From: Paenibacillus pedocola | Lineage (GTDB): Bacteria; Bacillota; Bacilli; Paenibacillales; Paenibacillaceae | Assembly: GCF_031599675.1 (NCBI RefSeq) | Contig: NZ_CP134223.1 | Location: 620,001-684,000, forward strand | Direction of reading: 5' to 3' | DNA: 64,000 nucleotides | Shown: piece after piece, positions 55,072-64,000 of the stretch | How the letters are laid out: each line of letters starts with the position of its first letter | How positions within the stretch are numbered: position 1 is the stretch's first letter | Translations under genes and position numbers: made by a program | The notes under the pieces: generated by a model | Told to the model about the DNA's origin: nothing | Database searches by the model: none | The model's input: the letters and a program-made list of their open reading frames with translations, nothing else

Positions 55072-56466
55072 TTGTCCTATTCATCACTAATAGAGCAGAC
55101 ACAAAATAAGCAGCAGGACCAGTTATCCGCCGCTGCAGGAAGGATTCTTCCGCACAGCCGCAGTATGGCGTGGCAGTGGCTGCGTATGCTTGCTATCACT
55201 GCAGTGCTTGCCGCGTTATATGCCTGGCGGGGCGGAGCCTCCCTGCTGTTCCTCCTGACAGCCAGCGGACTTTTGATGTTAGGAGGCTTCCTGCTGCAGG
55301 CTTGCGGGCCGCGCAGCGTAAAGATCGTCCGCAGCATGTCTCCTGCCCGCCCGGTGGCCGGGGATAATGTGAACGTTGAGGTGCAGGTCAGCTTCACCAC
55401 CTGGCTCCCGATCCCGTGGATGATCATCACTGATTATTGGAGCGGCGGCTGGCATCAGGAATTGCTGTTTCCGGGCTTTCGGCGCTCCTTCCATTATGTC
55501 TATAAGCTTCATGAGATGCCGCGCGGCATCCATCAGCTTCACGGCTGCAGAATGAGCTGGGGGGATCTGCCCGGACTGTTCACAGGCGGGTGCTGCCCCG
55601 AAGGGAACGCAGGCTTCAAAGTCCTTCCAAGGCCGCTCTATATCGGCGGAACTTTGCCGGAGAGCATCCTCATGCCCGGAGATGTGCTGTCGCTGAAGCG
55701 GGGCCGGAACAGCGGTGAAGCAGCGGATATCCGTGATTATGCACCGGGTGATCCGCTCAGCCGGATCCACTGGAAGAACAGCGCCCGTAAGGGCTCGCTG
55801 CAGAGCCGGGTGCCGGAGCGGGAAGAAGGGCGCATGACCTGCATTGTGCTGGCCAACAGCCCCGAGAACTACGAGGTTCCTTATAGCGCCCTCATCCCGC
55901 GCAGCCAGCGGAGTACGGCAGCCCCTGCCTTCGAACGGGCTGTATCCACAGCAATGGGGCTGATGCTGTCGGCGGAGCGCAGCGGAGCCTATGTCCAGCT
56001 GTTCAGCGGCGGCTGGCCGGAAGGGCTTGCCAGACATGAGGGGCTTGGGAAGCTTCCCGGCAGAGTGCAGGATATGCTGACCGAAATTACGCCTAGCGGC
56101 ACGCGCAGCCTCAGCCGGCTGCTGGAGGATGCATCGAAGGGCTGGATTCCCGGCATGACAGTGGCCGTCATTACCGGACGGCTGGAGGAAGAGGCAGCCC
56201 GGACGCTTGCCCGGTTCCTTGTACAAGGGGTGAGAGTAGAGCTGTATTATGTGTGGGACCAGCCAGCTCCCGCTGCGGCGGACATGTTGCGGAATCCGGC
56301 CGTTCTCAATGATCCGGCAGTGGAATATAAGCATCATACTGCAGGAACGATAGGGAGCAGCCTGGCCCGGCTCGGAGCCAAGATGTACTGCCTGCATCCG
56401 GTTCCGCCAGACGGGCATAAGGAGGCGGAGCTTCATGAATTTCCGGGGAGACCGACTCTGGGGTAG
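55072..56466 (+). CDS. DUF58 domain membrane protein (YeaD-like)
   Basis: A 464-residue protein. Two membrane segments lie at about residues 32-80, followed by a beta-rich region and the DUF58 core RDYAPGDPLSRIHWKNSARKG (about residues 222-242). The C-terminal von Willebrand-like part is diverged. It corresponds to B. subtilis YeaD by position in the yeaD-yebA-guaA-pbuG order. DUF58 proteins usually work with a MoxR AAA+ ATPase, but none is seen upstream in this window. The start is TTG 55072 behind AAAGGAAGG. The next gene overlaps its end by 32 bp. Confidence 0.86.
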   Translation: MSYSSLIEQTQNKQQDQLSAAAGRILPHSRSMAWQWLRMLAITAVLAALYAWRGGASLLFLLTASGLLMLGGFLLQACGPRSVKIVRSMSPARPVAGDNVNVEVQVSFTTWLPIPWMIITDYWSGGWHQELLFPGFRRSFHYVYKLHEMPRGIHQLHGCRMSWGDLPGLFTGGCCPEGNAGFKVLPRPLYIGGTLPESILMPGDVLSLKRGRNSGEAADIRDYAPGDPLSRIHWKNSARKGSLQSRVPEREEGRMTCIVLANSPENYEVPYSALIPRSQRSTAAPAFERAVSTAMGLMLSAERSGAYVQLFSGGWPEGLARHEGLGKLPGRVQDMLTEITPSGTRSLSRLLEDASKGWIPGMTVAVITGRLEEEAARTLARFLVQGVRVELYYVWDQPAPAAADMLRNPAVLNDPAVEYKHHTAGTIGSSLARLGAKMYCLHPVPPDGHKEAELHEFPGRPTLG

Positions 56467-58789
56467 GCCGCCAACGGATGCCGCGGCAATGACGGTCGCT
56501 TCATCTGGGAGACGCAAGCGAAACGGGCAGAGTGTACAGGTAATGCCCGGGCCTGCACAGCAGCCTGTTCTAGAACAAACGGAGAACAGTCAGACGGGAA
56601 ACGGAGGCAGCATTCCTCTGTCTTACCGTTTGTTGTTCTCTTTGGCTATTCTGGGAATGTTTGTGGAGTGGCTGATGCCTTTGCACCGGTCGGTGAAAAC
56701 GGCGGACACGGCAGAGCTGCTGGAGATTCTGATGCTTGCGGCAGGGGCGCTGCTCCTGTGGGGCAGCTTCCGGGTTCCCGGTGTACTGCAATTTTCAGTC
56801 CAGTCTGTGGTGATCATCTTGACCTGGTACTGGGCATGTGCCAGAAATGAGGGTCCCGGATGGCTAACAGCTTACGCGGCGGGAATTCCGGAGGAGACGG
56901 TTTTATTCTTCACGGGTCAGGTGTCGGAGCTAAGCGAGGACAGCAGGCTGCTTATTCTGGTACTGGGCTGGGGCCTGCTGGTTGCTTCCGTGCAGCAGCT
57001 GGCGCTATACAGGGGAAGTACGTCCCTGTTCACGATAGTAACTGTAGGTTATCTGCTTGTACTGGATATGGCCTTCAGCTTGAATACCACAAGCAATGTG
57101 CTGGTCACGGCAGGGCTGATCCTCTGGATGCGGGGACTCAGCGGACTGCTGCGACTTAAGGAACGGACGGAGAAACGCGAGCTTCCTTACGTCCGCTGGG
57201 GAGGCTGTGCCCTGATCACTGCCACCCTGCTGACAGCAGCAGCCTGGACAGGGGGACAGCTGTATGGCCCGCGTCCGGCTGAACCCGTTACACTGCAGAA
57301 GGTGATGACACAATTGCAGCAATGGGGTGAAAGCCGGGTCTTAAATCAGACGAAGGAACTGCAGCCTTCAGCGGGAGCTACAGGATACGGCACAGGGGAG
57401 GGGGAGCTTGGAGCACCACTGTCTTCCAGCAAAACGCCTGTATTTACGGCCATTACCAGCCGCCCGGTCTACTGGCGGGGAGAGAGCCTTGCCTATTATG
57501 ACGGCCGCCGCTGGATAAGGGAAGGCACATTGTATGCACCGCTTAATATAAGAGAGCTTCCTTCCCGGGAGCTGTCAGCATCCGGATTCGGAGACACAGC
57601 GATGCTGGTCCAGCGGATTGAGTTTGACGCGCCCTCTTCCGGTGGTCTCCCGCTGTTCAGTGCCGGAACGGTAGCGGACGTGGAGCGGGTAGAGCTGAAG
57701 GACGGGAGCGGGCTGGGTTATGTGCTGGCTAACCGGGAGAGGGACCGCTTCCGTCTGCCGAAAGTTTCCGGCTCTGCCCGAATTACAGGGTACACCGTGA
57801 AGTCACTGCTGCCCGAGAGTGATCCGGCAGTACTGCGCAAGCTGGACACAGCGGACCCTCAGGCTGTAACGAATTCATATTTGCAGCTGCCGGCAGAGCT
57901 GCCCGGACGGATTGCCGCACTCTCCAGACAGCTAACTGCCTCTGCGGATAACCGCTATGATGCGGTCACTGCCGTACAGGGGTATTTGCAGAACGGCTAC
58001 ACCTACACGCTGGAGACCCGGATTCCGCCGGCCGCTGCGGATTTCGTGGATGACTTCCTGTTCACCACGAAGCAGGGCTATTGTGTCCATTTCGCATCGG
58101 CGATGACAGTACTGCTGCGCAGCAGCGGTATCCCGGCCCGGTATGTCCAGGGCTACGGGCCGGGGACGCTTGAGGCCGGCGGCAGCGGGCAGCCGCGCTA
58201 TAATGTCACCCAGGCTGATGCCCATGCCTGGGTGGAGGTGTATTTCCCCGGCGCGGGCTGGGTACCCTTCGATCCTACGCCGGGGACTGCTTTTGCCGCC
58301 CGGGAACCGGCGGCACTCCCCGCTGCGGCGCCTGCCGCCGCGCCGCAGGAGACGTCCGCTGCGCTGCGCGCGGACGCCCTGCCCGCCCTGCCGCCGGCGG
58401 GCGGGAACCCGGCGCCGCCCGCTGCGGCGGCGCTGGTGCTCGCCGCCGCCTGGCGCTGGCGGCGGAGCCTGGCCCTGCTGCCGGCGGCACGGCACGCCGG
58501 CAGGGCCAGCCGCGAGCGGCAGCTGCGCGCCGCCGCGCTGGCCTGGGGCGGCCTTGCGGCGCGGTACGGCCCGCCGCCGCAAGGCCTGACAGCCAGGGAG
58601 TACGCAGCCTCCCTGGCGATCGAGGACGCGCGGCTGCGCGCCGCGGTCCGGCAGTTCGTACGCCAGTGGGAATCGCTGGCGTACAGTCCGGACGGGGCGG
58701 AGCCTCCCGGCCCGGCAGGGCTGCAGGACGGCGTAGAAGCCGCCGCCTTTATCGGCCACTGCCTGACCATTACCTTCCGTCTGGCCTAA
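56435..58789 (+). CDS. Transglutaminase-like membrane protein (YebA/TgpA type)
   Basis: A 784-residue protein. Several hydrophobic segments fill about residues 45-280. A periplasm-like region follows, then a transglutaminase core: the catalytic Cys in [35 protein letters not shown], and the His and Asp in [25 protein letters not shown] long Ala/Pro-rich, very GC-rich linker (58300-58560) leads to a DUF4129-like C-terminal helical end. The start lies inside the DUF58 gene. Role: a probable wall- or envelope-linked peptidase or cross-linking enzyme, not demonstrated. Confidence 0.87.
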   Translation: MNFRGDRLWGRPPTDAAAMTVASSGRRKRNGQSVQVMPGPAQQPVLEQTENSQTGNGGSIPLSYRLLFSLAILGMFVEWLMPLHRSVKTADTAELLEILMLAAGALLLWGSFRVPGVLQFSVQSVVIILTWYWACARNEGPGWLTAYAAGIPEETVLFFTGQVSELSEDSRLLILVLGWGLLVASVQQLALYRGSTSLFTIVTVGYLLVLDMAFSLNTTSNVLVTAGLILWMRGLSGLLRLKERTEKRELPYVRWGGCALITATLLTAAAWTGGQLYGPRPAEPVTLQKVMTQLQQWGESRVLNQTKELQPSAGATGYGTGEGELGAPLSSSKTPVFTAITSRPVYWRGESLAYYDGRRWIREGTLYAPLNIRELPSRELSASGFGDTAMLVQRIEFDAPSSGGLPLFSAGTVADVERVELKDGSGLGYVLANRERDRFRLPKVSGSARITGYTVKSLLPESDPAVLRKLDTADPQAVTNSYLQLPAELPGRIAALSRQLTASADNRYDAVTAVQGYLQNGYTYTLETRIPPAAADFVDDFLFTTKQGYCVHFASAMTVLLRSSGIPARYVQGYGPGTLEAGGSGQPRYNVTQADAHAWVEVYFPGAGWVPFDPTPGTAFAAREPAALPAAAPAAAPQETSAALRADALPALPPAGGNPAPPAAAALVLAAAWRWRRSLALLPAARHAGRASRERQLRAAALAWGGLAARYGPPPQGLTAREYAASLAIEDARLRAAVRQFVRQWESLAYSPDGAEPPGPAGLQDGVEAAAFIGHCLTITFRLA

Positions 58790-58904
58790 GCGGAAACGGG
58801 CAGCTTTTCCAAAAGAGCCGCCCGGCTTTTTTCCCTCCGGCTCCGATCCTTGCACTGCCGGACTTTATGGGCAAAAAGCTTATGGATTACGTGTCCCCCT
58901 TTCC

Positions 58905-58934
58905 TTGACGGTAAGAATTAACCATGAGTATAAT
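58905..58934 (+). promoter_or_regulatory. Predicted sigma-A promoter of guaA
   Basis: -35 TTGACG (58905-58910) and -10 TATAAT (58929-58934) with an 18-base spacer. The distance from the -10 to the guaA start is 27 bases, leaving no room for a riboswitch. Confidence 0.7.
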
Positions 58935-58961
58935 GAATCCAATAATCAAGGGAGGCACGTA

Positions 58962-60500
58962 ATGAATAAGCCAAATGAAATTATCGTCGTTCTCGATTTT
59001 GGAGGACAGTATAACCAACTTATCGCGCGCAGAATTCGGGACCTGGGGGTATACAGCGAGCTTCTGCCGTACAATACGCCAATTGAGAAGATCAAAGCAC
59101 TTTCACCGAAGGGGATTGTTTTCTCCGGGGGACCAAGCAGTGTTTACGCTGAGGATGCACCTCACGTGGATCCGGCTATTTATGATCTGGGACTGCCGAT
59201 TTTTGGGATTTGCTATGGTATGCAGCTTATGGCCCACCAGCAAGGCGGAAAGGTTGAACGTGCGGACAAGCGGGAATACGGCAAAGCCAACGTTGACTTT
59301 GAAATGGGCGCTGTACTTGCTACCGGACTGGAGAGCGGTCAGACTGTTTGGATGAGCCACGGCGATCATGTAGTGGAGCTTCCAACCGGATTTAAGCTCG
59401 ATGCCGGCACAGAGAGTGCTCCGATTGCGGCAATGAGTCATGTAGACCGCAAATTCTTCGCGGTGCAGTTCCACCCTGAGGTACGCCACTCCGTGAACGG
59501 GAATGAGATGATCTCGAACTTCCTGTACGAGGTATGCGGCTGTGAAGGCAAATGGACGATGGAATCCTTTATTGAGGATGCCGTTAAGGATATCCAGGAT
59601 AAAGTCGGCGACAAAAAAGTGCTCTGCGCCCTCAGCGGCGGTGTAGACTCCTCGGTAGTAGCGATGCTGATTCACCGGGCGATCGGCGATCAATTGACCT
59701 GTATGTTCATTGACCACGGCCTGCTCCGCAAAGGCGAAGCTGAGAGCGTAATGGAAACCTTTGTCGGCAAATTCGATATTCATGTCGTGAAGATTGACGC
59801 ACGGGAGCGTTTCATGAGCAAGCTGGCCGGTGTCTCCGACCCTGAGCAGAAGCGTAAGATTATCGGCAATGAATTTATCTACTGCTTCGACGAAGAATCG
59901 GCCAAGCTGGGTGATTTCTCGTTCCTGGCCCAAGGTACGCTGTATACGGATATCGTAGAGAGCGGAACGGCAACCGCACAGACCATCAAATCACATCACA
60001 ATGTCGGCGGCCTGCCGGAAGACATGAAGTTCAGCCTGATCGAGCCGCTGAATACACTGTTCAAGGACGAAGTCCGCAAGCTGGGTGAAGAGCTGGGCAT
60101 GCCAAGCGCGATCGTCTGGCGTCAGCCGTTCCCAGGTCCGGGACTGGCTATCCGTGTGTTGGGTGAAGTTACGGAAGAGAAGCTGCAGATCGTCCGTGAT
60201 TCCGACTACATTCTGCGTGAGGAAATCGCCAAGGCCGGTCTGGACCGGGAAATCTGGCAGTATTTCACCGCCTTGCCGAACATGAAGAGCGTTGGCGTTA
60301 TGGGGGATGAACGTACCTATTCCTACACCGTAGGTATCCGTGCGGTCACTTCCATCGACGGCATGACGGCCGACTGGGCGCGTATTCCATGGGATGTGCT
60401 GGAGAAAATCTCCGTTCGCATCGTCAACGAAGTAGACAACGTCAACCGTATCGTCTACGACGTAACCTCCAAGCCGCCTGCAACGATTGAGTGGGAATAG
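58962..60500 (+). CDS. guaA: GMP synthase (glutamine-hydrolysing)
   Basis: A 512-residue enzyme that converts XMP to GMP. The class I amidotransferase domain (1-195) has [13 protein letters not shown], the nucleophile Cys in [12 protein letters not shown] and the His in FAVQFHPEV. The ATP pyrophosphatase domain has [14 protein letters not shown]. The C-terminal dimerization domain has [18 protein letters not shown] and [23 protein letters not shown] 58962 follows AAGGGAGG; a longer frame to 58905 overlaps the promoter. The gene sits between the transglutaminase and pbuG genes, as in B. subtilis. Confidence 0.97.
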   Translation: MNKPNEIIVVLDFGGQYNQLIARRIRDLGVYSELLPYNTPIEKIKALSPKGIVFSGGPSSVYAEDAPHVDPAIYDLGLPIFGICYGMQLMAHQQGGKVERADKREYGKANVDFEMGAVLATGLESGQTVWMSHGDHVVELPTGFKLDAGTESAPIAAMSHVDRKFFAVQFHPEVRHSVNGNEMISNFLYEVCGCEGKWTMESFIEDAVKDIQDKVGDKKVLCALSGGVDSSVVAMLIHRAIGDQLTCMFIDHGLLRKGEAESVMETFVGKFDIHVVKIDARERFMSKLAGVSDPEQKRKIIGNEFIYCFDEESAKLGDFSFLAQGTLYTDIVESGTATAQTIKSHHNVGGLPEDMKFSLIEPLNTLFKDEVRKLGEELGMPSAIVWRQPFPGPGLAIRVLGEVTEEKLQIVRDSDYILREEIAKAGLDREIWQYFTALPNMKSVGVMGDERTYSYTVGIRAVTSIDGMTADWARIPWDVLEKISVRIVNEVDNVNRIVYDVTSKPPATIEWE

Positions 60501-60530
60501 GCTGAAAACTAGATTTCATAAAAAATACAG

Positions 60531-60572
60531 GAGCTGGAGTGCCGTTTACGGCGTCTCCGGCTCTTTTTTTTT
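60531..60572 (+). terminator. Terminator of guaA
   Basis: GAGCTGGAGTGCCGT pairs with ACGGCGTCTCCGGCTC with small mismatches, followed by a run of eight T residues. Confidence 0.87.
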
Positions 60573-60630
60573 AAGATAAGAACTATGCCGGTAGTACAGA
60601 GTGGGCCTCTCTAGCCCAGACGAAATGAAA

Positions 60631-60698
60631 GGTATAAATCCCACTGAATGTGCGAAAACCAGCTTTGGCAGCAAAAAGAGAGGTATAAATCCCTCTGA
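60631..60698 (+). repeat. Direct repeat of a 17-bp unit
   Basis: GGTATAAATCCCACTGA (60631-60647) and GGTATAAATCCCTCTGA (60682-60698) differ in one base and lie 51 bases apart. Between them is GCGAAAACCAGC, partly echoed as TTACGAAC after the second copy. It looks like an intergenic repeat. Confidence 0.6.
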
Positions 60699-60800
60699 GG
60701 TTACGAACTTTCAGTTGACTCCCCCTCAACCAACCCGATTCACCTCAGTACACCTCAGTTCAACTCAATTCACCCACCCATCCACCCCAAACCAATCCAG

Positions 60801-60870
60801 TTCAATCCATCTCAATCCATCTCAATCCATCTCAATCCATCTCAATCCATCTCAATCCATCTCAATCCAT
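60801..60870. repeat. 10-bp tandem repeat array
   Basis: Six perfect head-to-tail copies of CTCAATCCAT (60811-60870), preceded by one copy with a single change (TTCAATCCAT) and followed by degenerate units. The surrounding 60720-60990 is C/T-rich on the plus strand, poor in G. A reading frame runs through it, but its sequence is low-complexity Ser/Ile/His/Pro/Gln and is not supported as a gene. Confidence 0.85.
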
Positions 60871-61170
60871 CTCGACTCATCTCCTCTTGTCTCATTTCAT
60901 TTCTTCACATCGTACACTTGCTCATCCGTATGGGTAATAGTTCTCCACTGCATTTCTCCTCCCATTCCTCTCATTCCTTCCGTTCCTCCCCCAAAATACC
61001 GCTACACATCATCGGTATCTCCTGCATAACCCCGAAAAATTAGGGCATTTCTAGAACAGAAGGGAATTTCAGGACGGGAGTGTGCAGGAATCCGATCCAT
61101 TCATTGCATGACTCAGCCGTATTCTGGAAGTCTGGGGGCCTAAGCCGCGTGGCGGATTCATGAAATTGTC

Positions 61171-61216
61171 TTATTTACGAACAATAACAAAAACATTACG
61201 TACAATGTTCGTATTT
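61171..61216. promoter_or_regulatory. PurR-like box pair upstream of pbuG
   Basis: TTATTTACGAACAAT (61171-61185) and the inverted AATGTTCGTATTT (61204-61216) match the Bacillus PurBox pattern with central CGAA in opposite orientation. The gap between CGAACWWT boxes is 18 bases, slightly longer than the usual 16-17. It is directly upstream of the promoter, where PurR acts in B. subtilis. Confidence 0.65.
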
Positions 61217-61220
61217 CCCA

Positions 61221-61250
61221 TTGACAAGTCATGTCATGTACACCTAAAAT
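61221..61250 (+). promoter_or_regulatory. Predicted sigma-A promoter of pbuG
   Basis: -35 TTGACA (61221-61226) and -10 TAAAAT (61245-61250) with an 18-base spacer. Confidence 0.72.
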
Positions 61251-61271
61251 AAAAAAGCGTTGAGCAACATA

Positions 61272-61342
61272 AATATTCGTATAATTCCGGGGATCGGCCC
61301 GGAAGTCTCTACGAGGTCACCGTAATGACCTGGCTACGATTA
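61272..61342 (+). ncRNA. Guanine-class purine riboswitch
   Basis: The aptamer core is visible: TATAAT at 61280-61285, P2 TCCGGG/CCCGGA with loop GATCGG, AGTCTCTAC joining, P3 AGGTCA/TGACCT with loop CCGTAA, and closing GGCTACG. P1 pairs TCGTA (61277-61281) with TACGA (61335-61339). The ligand-specifying base (C74 in the xpt aptamer) is C at 61334, which predicts guanine or hypoxanthine binding rather than adenine. Confidence 0.88.
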
Positions 61343-61414
61343 AGAAGAGCGATTCCATGAGGACCTTCGGCCTTTCCGGCTTGGGGGGAGATAAGGGACC
61401 TTCTCTTTTTTCGG

Positions 61415-61442
61415 GCCGGTGTCTAATCAGATACCGGCTTTT
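61415..61442 (+). terminator. Terminator of the pbuG riboswitch expression platform
   Basis: GCCGGTGTCT and AGATACCGGC (one wobble) form a 10-bp stem around AATC, followed by four T residues, 43 bases before pbuG. With guanine bound this hairpin would end transcription; the antiterminator partner was not resolved. Confidence 0.68.
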
Positions 61443-61484
61443 CTATGGGCTCAGACACAACATACACCTTAGGGGGAGAACCAT

Positions 61485-62885
61485 TTGAACCGCTTTTTCA
61501 AACTGAAAGAAAACGGCACTACAGTACGCACAGAGATTATGGCCGGATTGACCACGTTTATGGCTATGGCTTATATCCTGTCGGTGAACCCCGGCACGCT
61601 CACAGCCTTCGGCCGCATTGATATGGGCTGGTATTCTGTATTTCTGGCTACAGCACTTGCAGCAGGTATTTTTACAATTGCCATGGGACTGTTCATTAAT
61701 TTCCCGGTAGCTCTGGCACCTGGTATGGGCCTTAATGCATATTTTGCTTCCGTAGTTTTAGCTTCGCAAACGACTGATCATCCTTTCAGCTGGCAGATGG
61801 GTCTGACTGCGGTGTTTATTTCCGGTCTGATCTTTATTCTGCTAACCGTCACCAGGGTGCGGCAAATATTGCTCACCGCTATTCCTGACAGTCTGAAGCA
61901 TGCGATTACAGTCGGCATCGGGCTCTTCATTACAATTATCGGTCTTAAGAACAGCGGACTTATGACGATCGGCGTGGAATCCGGTAGCGACATTGCTGCT
62001 AACAAGTTTACAGATGTTCTTTCCTTTGAAACGGTTATTCATATGGGCAGCCTGGAAAATACGAACGTTCAGCTGGTAATCATCGGTCTTCTGCTGATCG
62101 CCGTACTGATGGTACTGCAGGTACGCGGTGCAATTCTGTTCGGTATTCTGGGTACTACATTGGTCGCCATTCTTATGGGCGCGGTTGATTTCAGCACACT
62201 TAACAGCCCGCAAACCCCTTGGGTTCCAGATTTCACGCAGCTGAACTTCATGGAATTTGACTGGGACGGCATCATGCACACCGGTATTGTTTCGGCGATT
62301 GCCACCTTTACCTTTGTTGAATTGTTTGATACTTTTGGCACGCTGGTAGGTACTGCTGAACGTGCAGGAATTATGAAGGACAAAGAAGAAGGTAAGAGAC
62401 GCGTCGGAAACGCGATGTTCGTAGATGCGATCGCTGTTACAGGCGGTGCTATGCTCGGTACTTCCACTACAACGGCTTATGTCGAAAGTGCTGCCGGTGT
62501 TGCCGAAGGCGGCCGTACAGGTCTGACTGCCGTAACTACAGGTGTCTGCTTCTTGCTCGCCTTGTTCCTGGCTCCGGTAGTCGCGCTGATTCCTGGTTCA
62601 GCTACTGCAGCGGCCCTGATTATTGTAGGTGTGCTTATGGCTCAATCGATCCGTGAAATTGATTTTCAGGATATGGTTTATGCAATTCCGGCCTTCCTGA
62701 CCTTTGCGATTATGCCGTTTACTTATAACATTGCTAACGGGATTTCGTTCGGGATTGTAACTTATGTAATCCTTGCGGGCGTAGCAAATGTGGCCGGCAA
62801 GAAGAAATATGATATCCACTGGATGATGTGGGTGCTGGCAGTTCTGATTATTCTGCGTTATGTTCTGATCGGAAGCCAAGGCTAA
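61485..62885 (+). CDS. pbuG: Guanine/hypoxanthine permease, NCS2 AzgA/PbuG type
   Basis: A 466-residue membrane transporter with about 12-14 segments. AGLTTFMAMAYILSVNPGTL, the FVELFDTFGTLVGTAERAG loop and MLGTSTTTAYVESAAGVAEGGRTGL are the family signatures, the last holding the purine-binding Glu. It imports hypoxanthine and guanine with protons. The start is TTG 61485 after AGGGGGAG. PurR-like boxes, the promoter, the riboswitch and the attenuator upstream all agree with this function. A terminator follows. Confidence 0.95.
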   Translation: MNRFFKLKENGTTVRTEIMAGLTTFMAMAYILSVNPGTLTAFGRIDMGWYSVFLATALAAGIFTIAMGLFINFPVALAPGMGLNAYFASVVLASQTTDHPFSWQMGLTAVFISGLIFILLTVTRVRQILLTAIPDSLKHAITVGIGLFITIIGLKNSGLMTIGVESGSDIAANKFTDVLSFETVIHMGSLENTNVQLVIIGLLLIAVLMVLQVRGAILFGILGTTLVAILMGAVDFSTLNSPQTPWVPDFTQLNFMEFDWDGIMHTGIVSAIATFTFVELFDTFGTLVGTAERAGIMKDKEEGKRRVGNAMFVDAIAVTGGAMLGTSTTTAYVESAAGVAEGGRTGLTAVTTGVCFLLALFLAPVVALIPGSATAAALIIVGVLMAQSIREIDFQDMVYAIPAFLTFAIMPFTYNIANGISFGIVTYVILAGVANVAGKKKYDIHWMMWVLAVLIILRYVLIGSQG

Positions 62886-62913
62886 GCCTCACAACTTATT
62901 TAATTGGATTGCT

Positions 62914-62949
62914 AACGGCTCCTTCAGAGATGAAGGGGCCGTTTTTTTT
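62914..62949 (+). terminator. Terminator of pbuG
   Basis: AACGGCTCCTTCA and TGAAGGGGCCGTT pair with one mismatch around GAGA, followed by eight T residues. Confidence 0.88.
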
Positions 62950-63054
62950 GTATCTTTTTTTCTCCTCGCTTACAGCTTCAAAATAGGACAAAGAGCTGCT
63001 CCGGACTTTTCATCATCCGGTATTTAGATTATATTGTTGAAGAGGTGATGTAAG

Positions 63055-64000
63055 TTGTCCGGCTTCCTTAATAGGACATATAACTCCTGCAAGAGCAACC
63101 CGTGGCCTTTGCTGCTTTTTGTGCTGGGGGCGGTCATCCGGCTGGTTTACATAGGATCGGTTCCGCCGGGCTTGAATCAGGATGAGGCATCTATAGGCTA
63201 TGACGCTTACGCTATCCTTCATTATGGGATAGACCGCAGCGGTGTTCATTTGCCTATTCATCTAACCGCCTGGGGCAGCGGACAAAATGCGCTGTATGCG
63301 TACTTGTCGATGCCGTTCCTGCTGCTGTTTGGACTGACACCGCTATCGGTGCGGGCTCTGAGTGCTGTAATGGGACTTATCGGAATGCTCTTCTTCTATT
63401 TAATTATGAAGCAGCTGTTTACTACAAGAACTGCCGGTATAGCTGCCATGTTTTTTATTGTCATCAATCCGTGGCATATCATGATGTCAAGATGGGCCCT
63501 GGAATCCAATTTGTTTCCAACCCTGATTTTGATAGCTGTATATTGTATTCTGAAATCCTTTCATTCCCCAAAATGGATATTTGCTTTTACCGCTGTACTG
63601 GCTTTATCGCTATATGCTTATGGTACAGCCTATTTTTTTGTTCCCGTGTTTGCCTTAGGGACTGCAATTCTTCTATTGTATAGTAAAGTCCTGAAAGTCC
63701 GTACGCTGCTCTGGAATGGGCTGCTGTTTGTATTGCTTGCCCTGCCCATATTATTATTTATAGTAATTAATCATTATGACCTGCAGGCGATAACGACTCC
63801 GCTGCTGACTGTTCCGAAGCTGACGATGCCGCGGGTGGAGCAGATTTCTTCTGTATTCAGCGGGCAGCTGCTGCAGACAGCCTCAGACAATTTCCGTGAA
63901 TTCATTCAAATTATGCTGAGCGGAAGCGACGGATTGCCCTGGAATTCAATATCCTGGTATGGCTATGCCTACCCGGCTGCATTGCCCTTTGCACTCCTTG
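63055..64000 (+). CDS. Polytopic glycosyltransferase of the PMT/ArnT type, N-terminal part
   Basis: The frame opens at TTG 63055 behind AGAGGTGATG, has no stop, and runs off the window after 315 residues. At least seven hydrophobic segments alternate with short loops. The first external loop has GLNQDEASIGYDAYAILHYG, with the Asp-Glu pair used by dolichyl- or undecaprenyl-phosphate-sugar transferases of the GT39/ArnT group. ALYAYLSMPFLLLFG and FIVINPWHIMMSRWALESNLF are also of this group. It probably adds a sugar to a lipid or protein outside the membrane; the acceptor is unknown. Confidence 0.83.
   Translation, partial: MSGFLNRTYNSCKSNPWPLLLFVLGAVIRLVYIGSVPPGLNQDEASIGYDAYAILHYGIDRSGVHLPIHLTAWGSGQNALYAYLSMPFLLLFGLTPLSVRALSAVMGLIGMLFFYLIMKQLFTTRTAGIAAMFFIVINPWHIMMSRWALESNLFPTLILIAVYCILKSFHSPKWIFAFTAVLALSLYAYGTAYFFVPVFALGTAILLLYSKVLKVRTLLWNGLLFVLLALPILLFIVINHYDLQAITTPLLTVPKLTMPRVEQISSVFSGQLLQTASDNFREFIQIMLSGSDGLPWNSISWYGYAYPAALPFALL

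Noticed and set aside
60601..61029. 142-codon frame through the 10-bp tandem array
   Set aside because: The translation is a low-complexity Ser/Ile/His/Asn/Pro repeat produced by a 10-bp unit cycling through three frames, with no ribosome binding site.
1..64000. tRNA, rRNA, insertion sequence or prophage genes
   Set aside because: No cloverleaf with TTCRANYC-type loop, no rRNA segments, no transposase or integrase motifs and no terminal inverted repeats with target duplications were found while reading the window.

Overview
The window looks like a chromosomal segment of a spore-forming Gram-positive bacterium of the Paenibacillus type. The evidence is moderate GC content, AGGAGG-type ribosome binding sites, frequent TTG and GTG starts, hairpin-plus-T-run terminators after most units, and gene content with clear Bacillus subtilis parallels (ecsAB, bacilliredoxin, yneF, the yeaD-yebA-guaA-pbuG order). 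It is ordinary core chromosome. I see no rRNA, tRNA, CRISPR array, insertion sequence, phage or integrative element. The first gene (glgC) and the last gene (a polytopic glycosyltransferase) run off the ends.

Layout. 1-4.2 kb: glycogen genes glgC (partial), glgD, glgP. 4.3-10.4 kb: free-methionine-sulfoxide reductase, a small unknown protein, a GNAT acetyltransferase, a MhqR-like MarR regulator, an MFS exporter and the EcsAB-type ABC transporter. 10.5-18 kb: a BaiN/HI0933 flavoprotein, a sporulation-kinase-like histidine kinase, bacilliredoxin, NadE, a hydrolase, AcpS and MutY. 18-25 kb: two superoxide dismutases on the minus strand (plain SodA, and a DUF2935-SOD fusion) around a plus-strand group: GNAT, signal peptidase I, QueG, Ogt, YneF and FolE. 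25-32.4 kb: membrane-anchored hydrolase, IclR regulator, a large orphan LuxR-type sensor-regulator and aconitase. 32.6-39.6 kb: amidase-domain protein, Ddl, small protein plus UvsE, SuhB-type phosphatase, small protein, secreted GDSL hydrolase and peptide deformylase. 39.7-47.2 kb: HemL/GsaB, LCP-family wall polymer ligase, Bcp peroxiredoxin and a 1427-residue 2-hydroxyacyl-CoA dehydratase activase-type protein. 47.2-54.9 kb: DinB-like protein, MarR plus DHA2 drug-efflux operon, WYL regulator divergent from an MFS transporter, DedA protein and a polysaccharide deacetylase. 55-64 kb: DUF58 and transglutaminase membrane proteins, GuaA, a repeat-rich intergenic region, then PbuG behind PurR-like boxes and a guanine riboswitch, and the partial glycosyltransferase.

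The most interesting signals are regulatory. A 17-bp palindrome, GTTTCATYTRATGAAAC, lies 15-20 bp upstream of both the IclR-regulator gene and the aconitase gene 6 kb away, which suggests a private IclR regulon that includes the TCA cycle. A 44-bp almost perfect palindrome covers the -10 box of the MarR/efflux operon. Several palindromes fill the sodA upstream region. Two intergenic regions hold short repeat families (GTGCAACAGAT hairpins near 18.1 kb; GGTATAAATCCC units and a 10-bp tandem array near 60.7 kb). On the protein side, the LuxR regulator appears to carry a degenerate HD-GYP domain, and the activase protein holds two HgdC-type domains in tandem.
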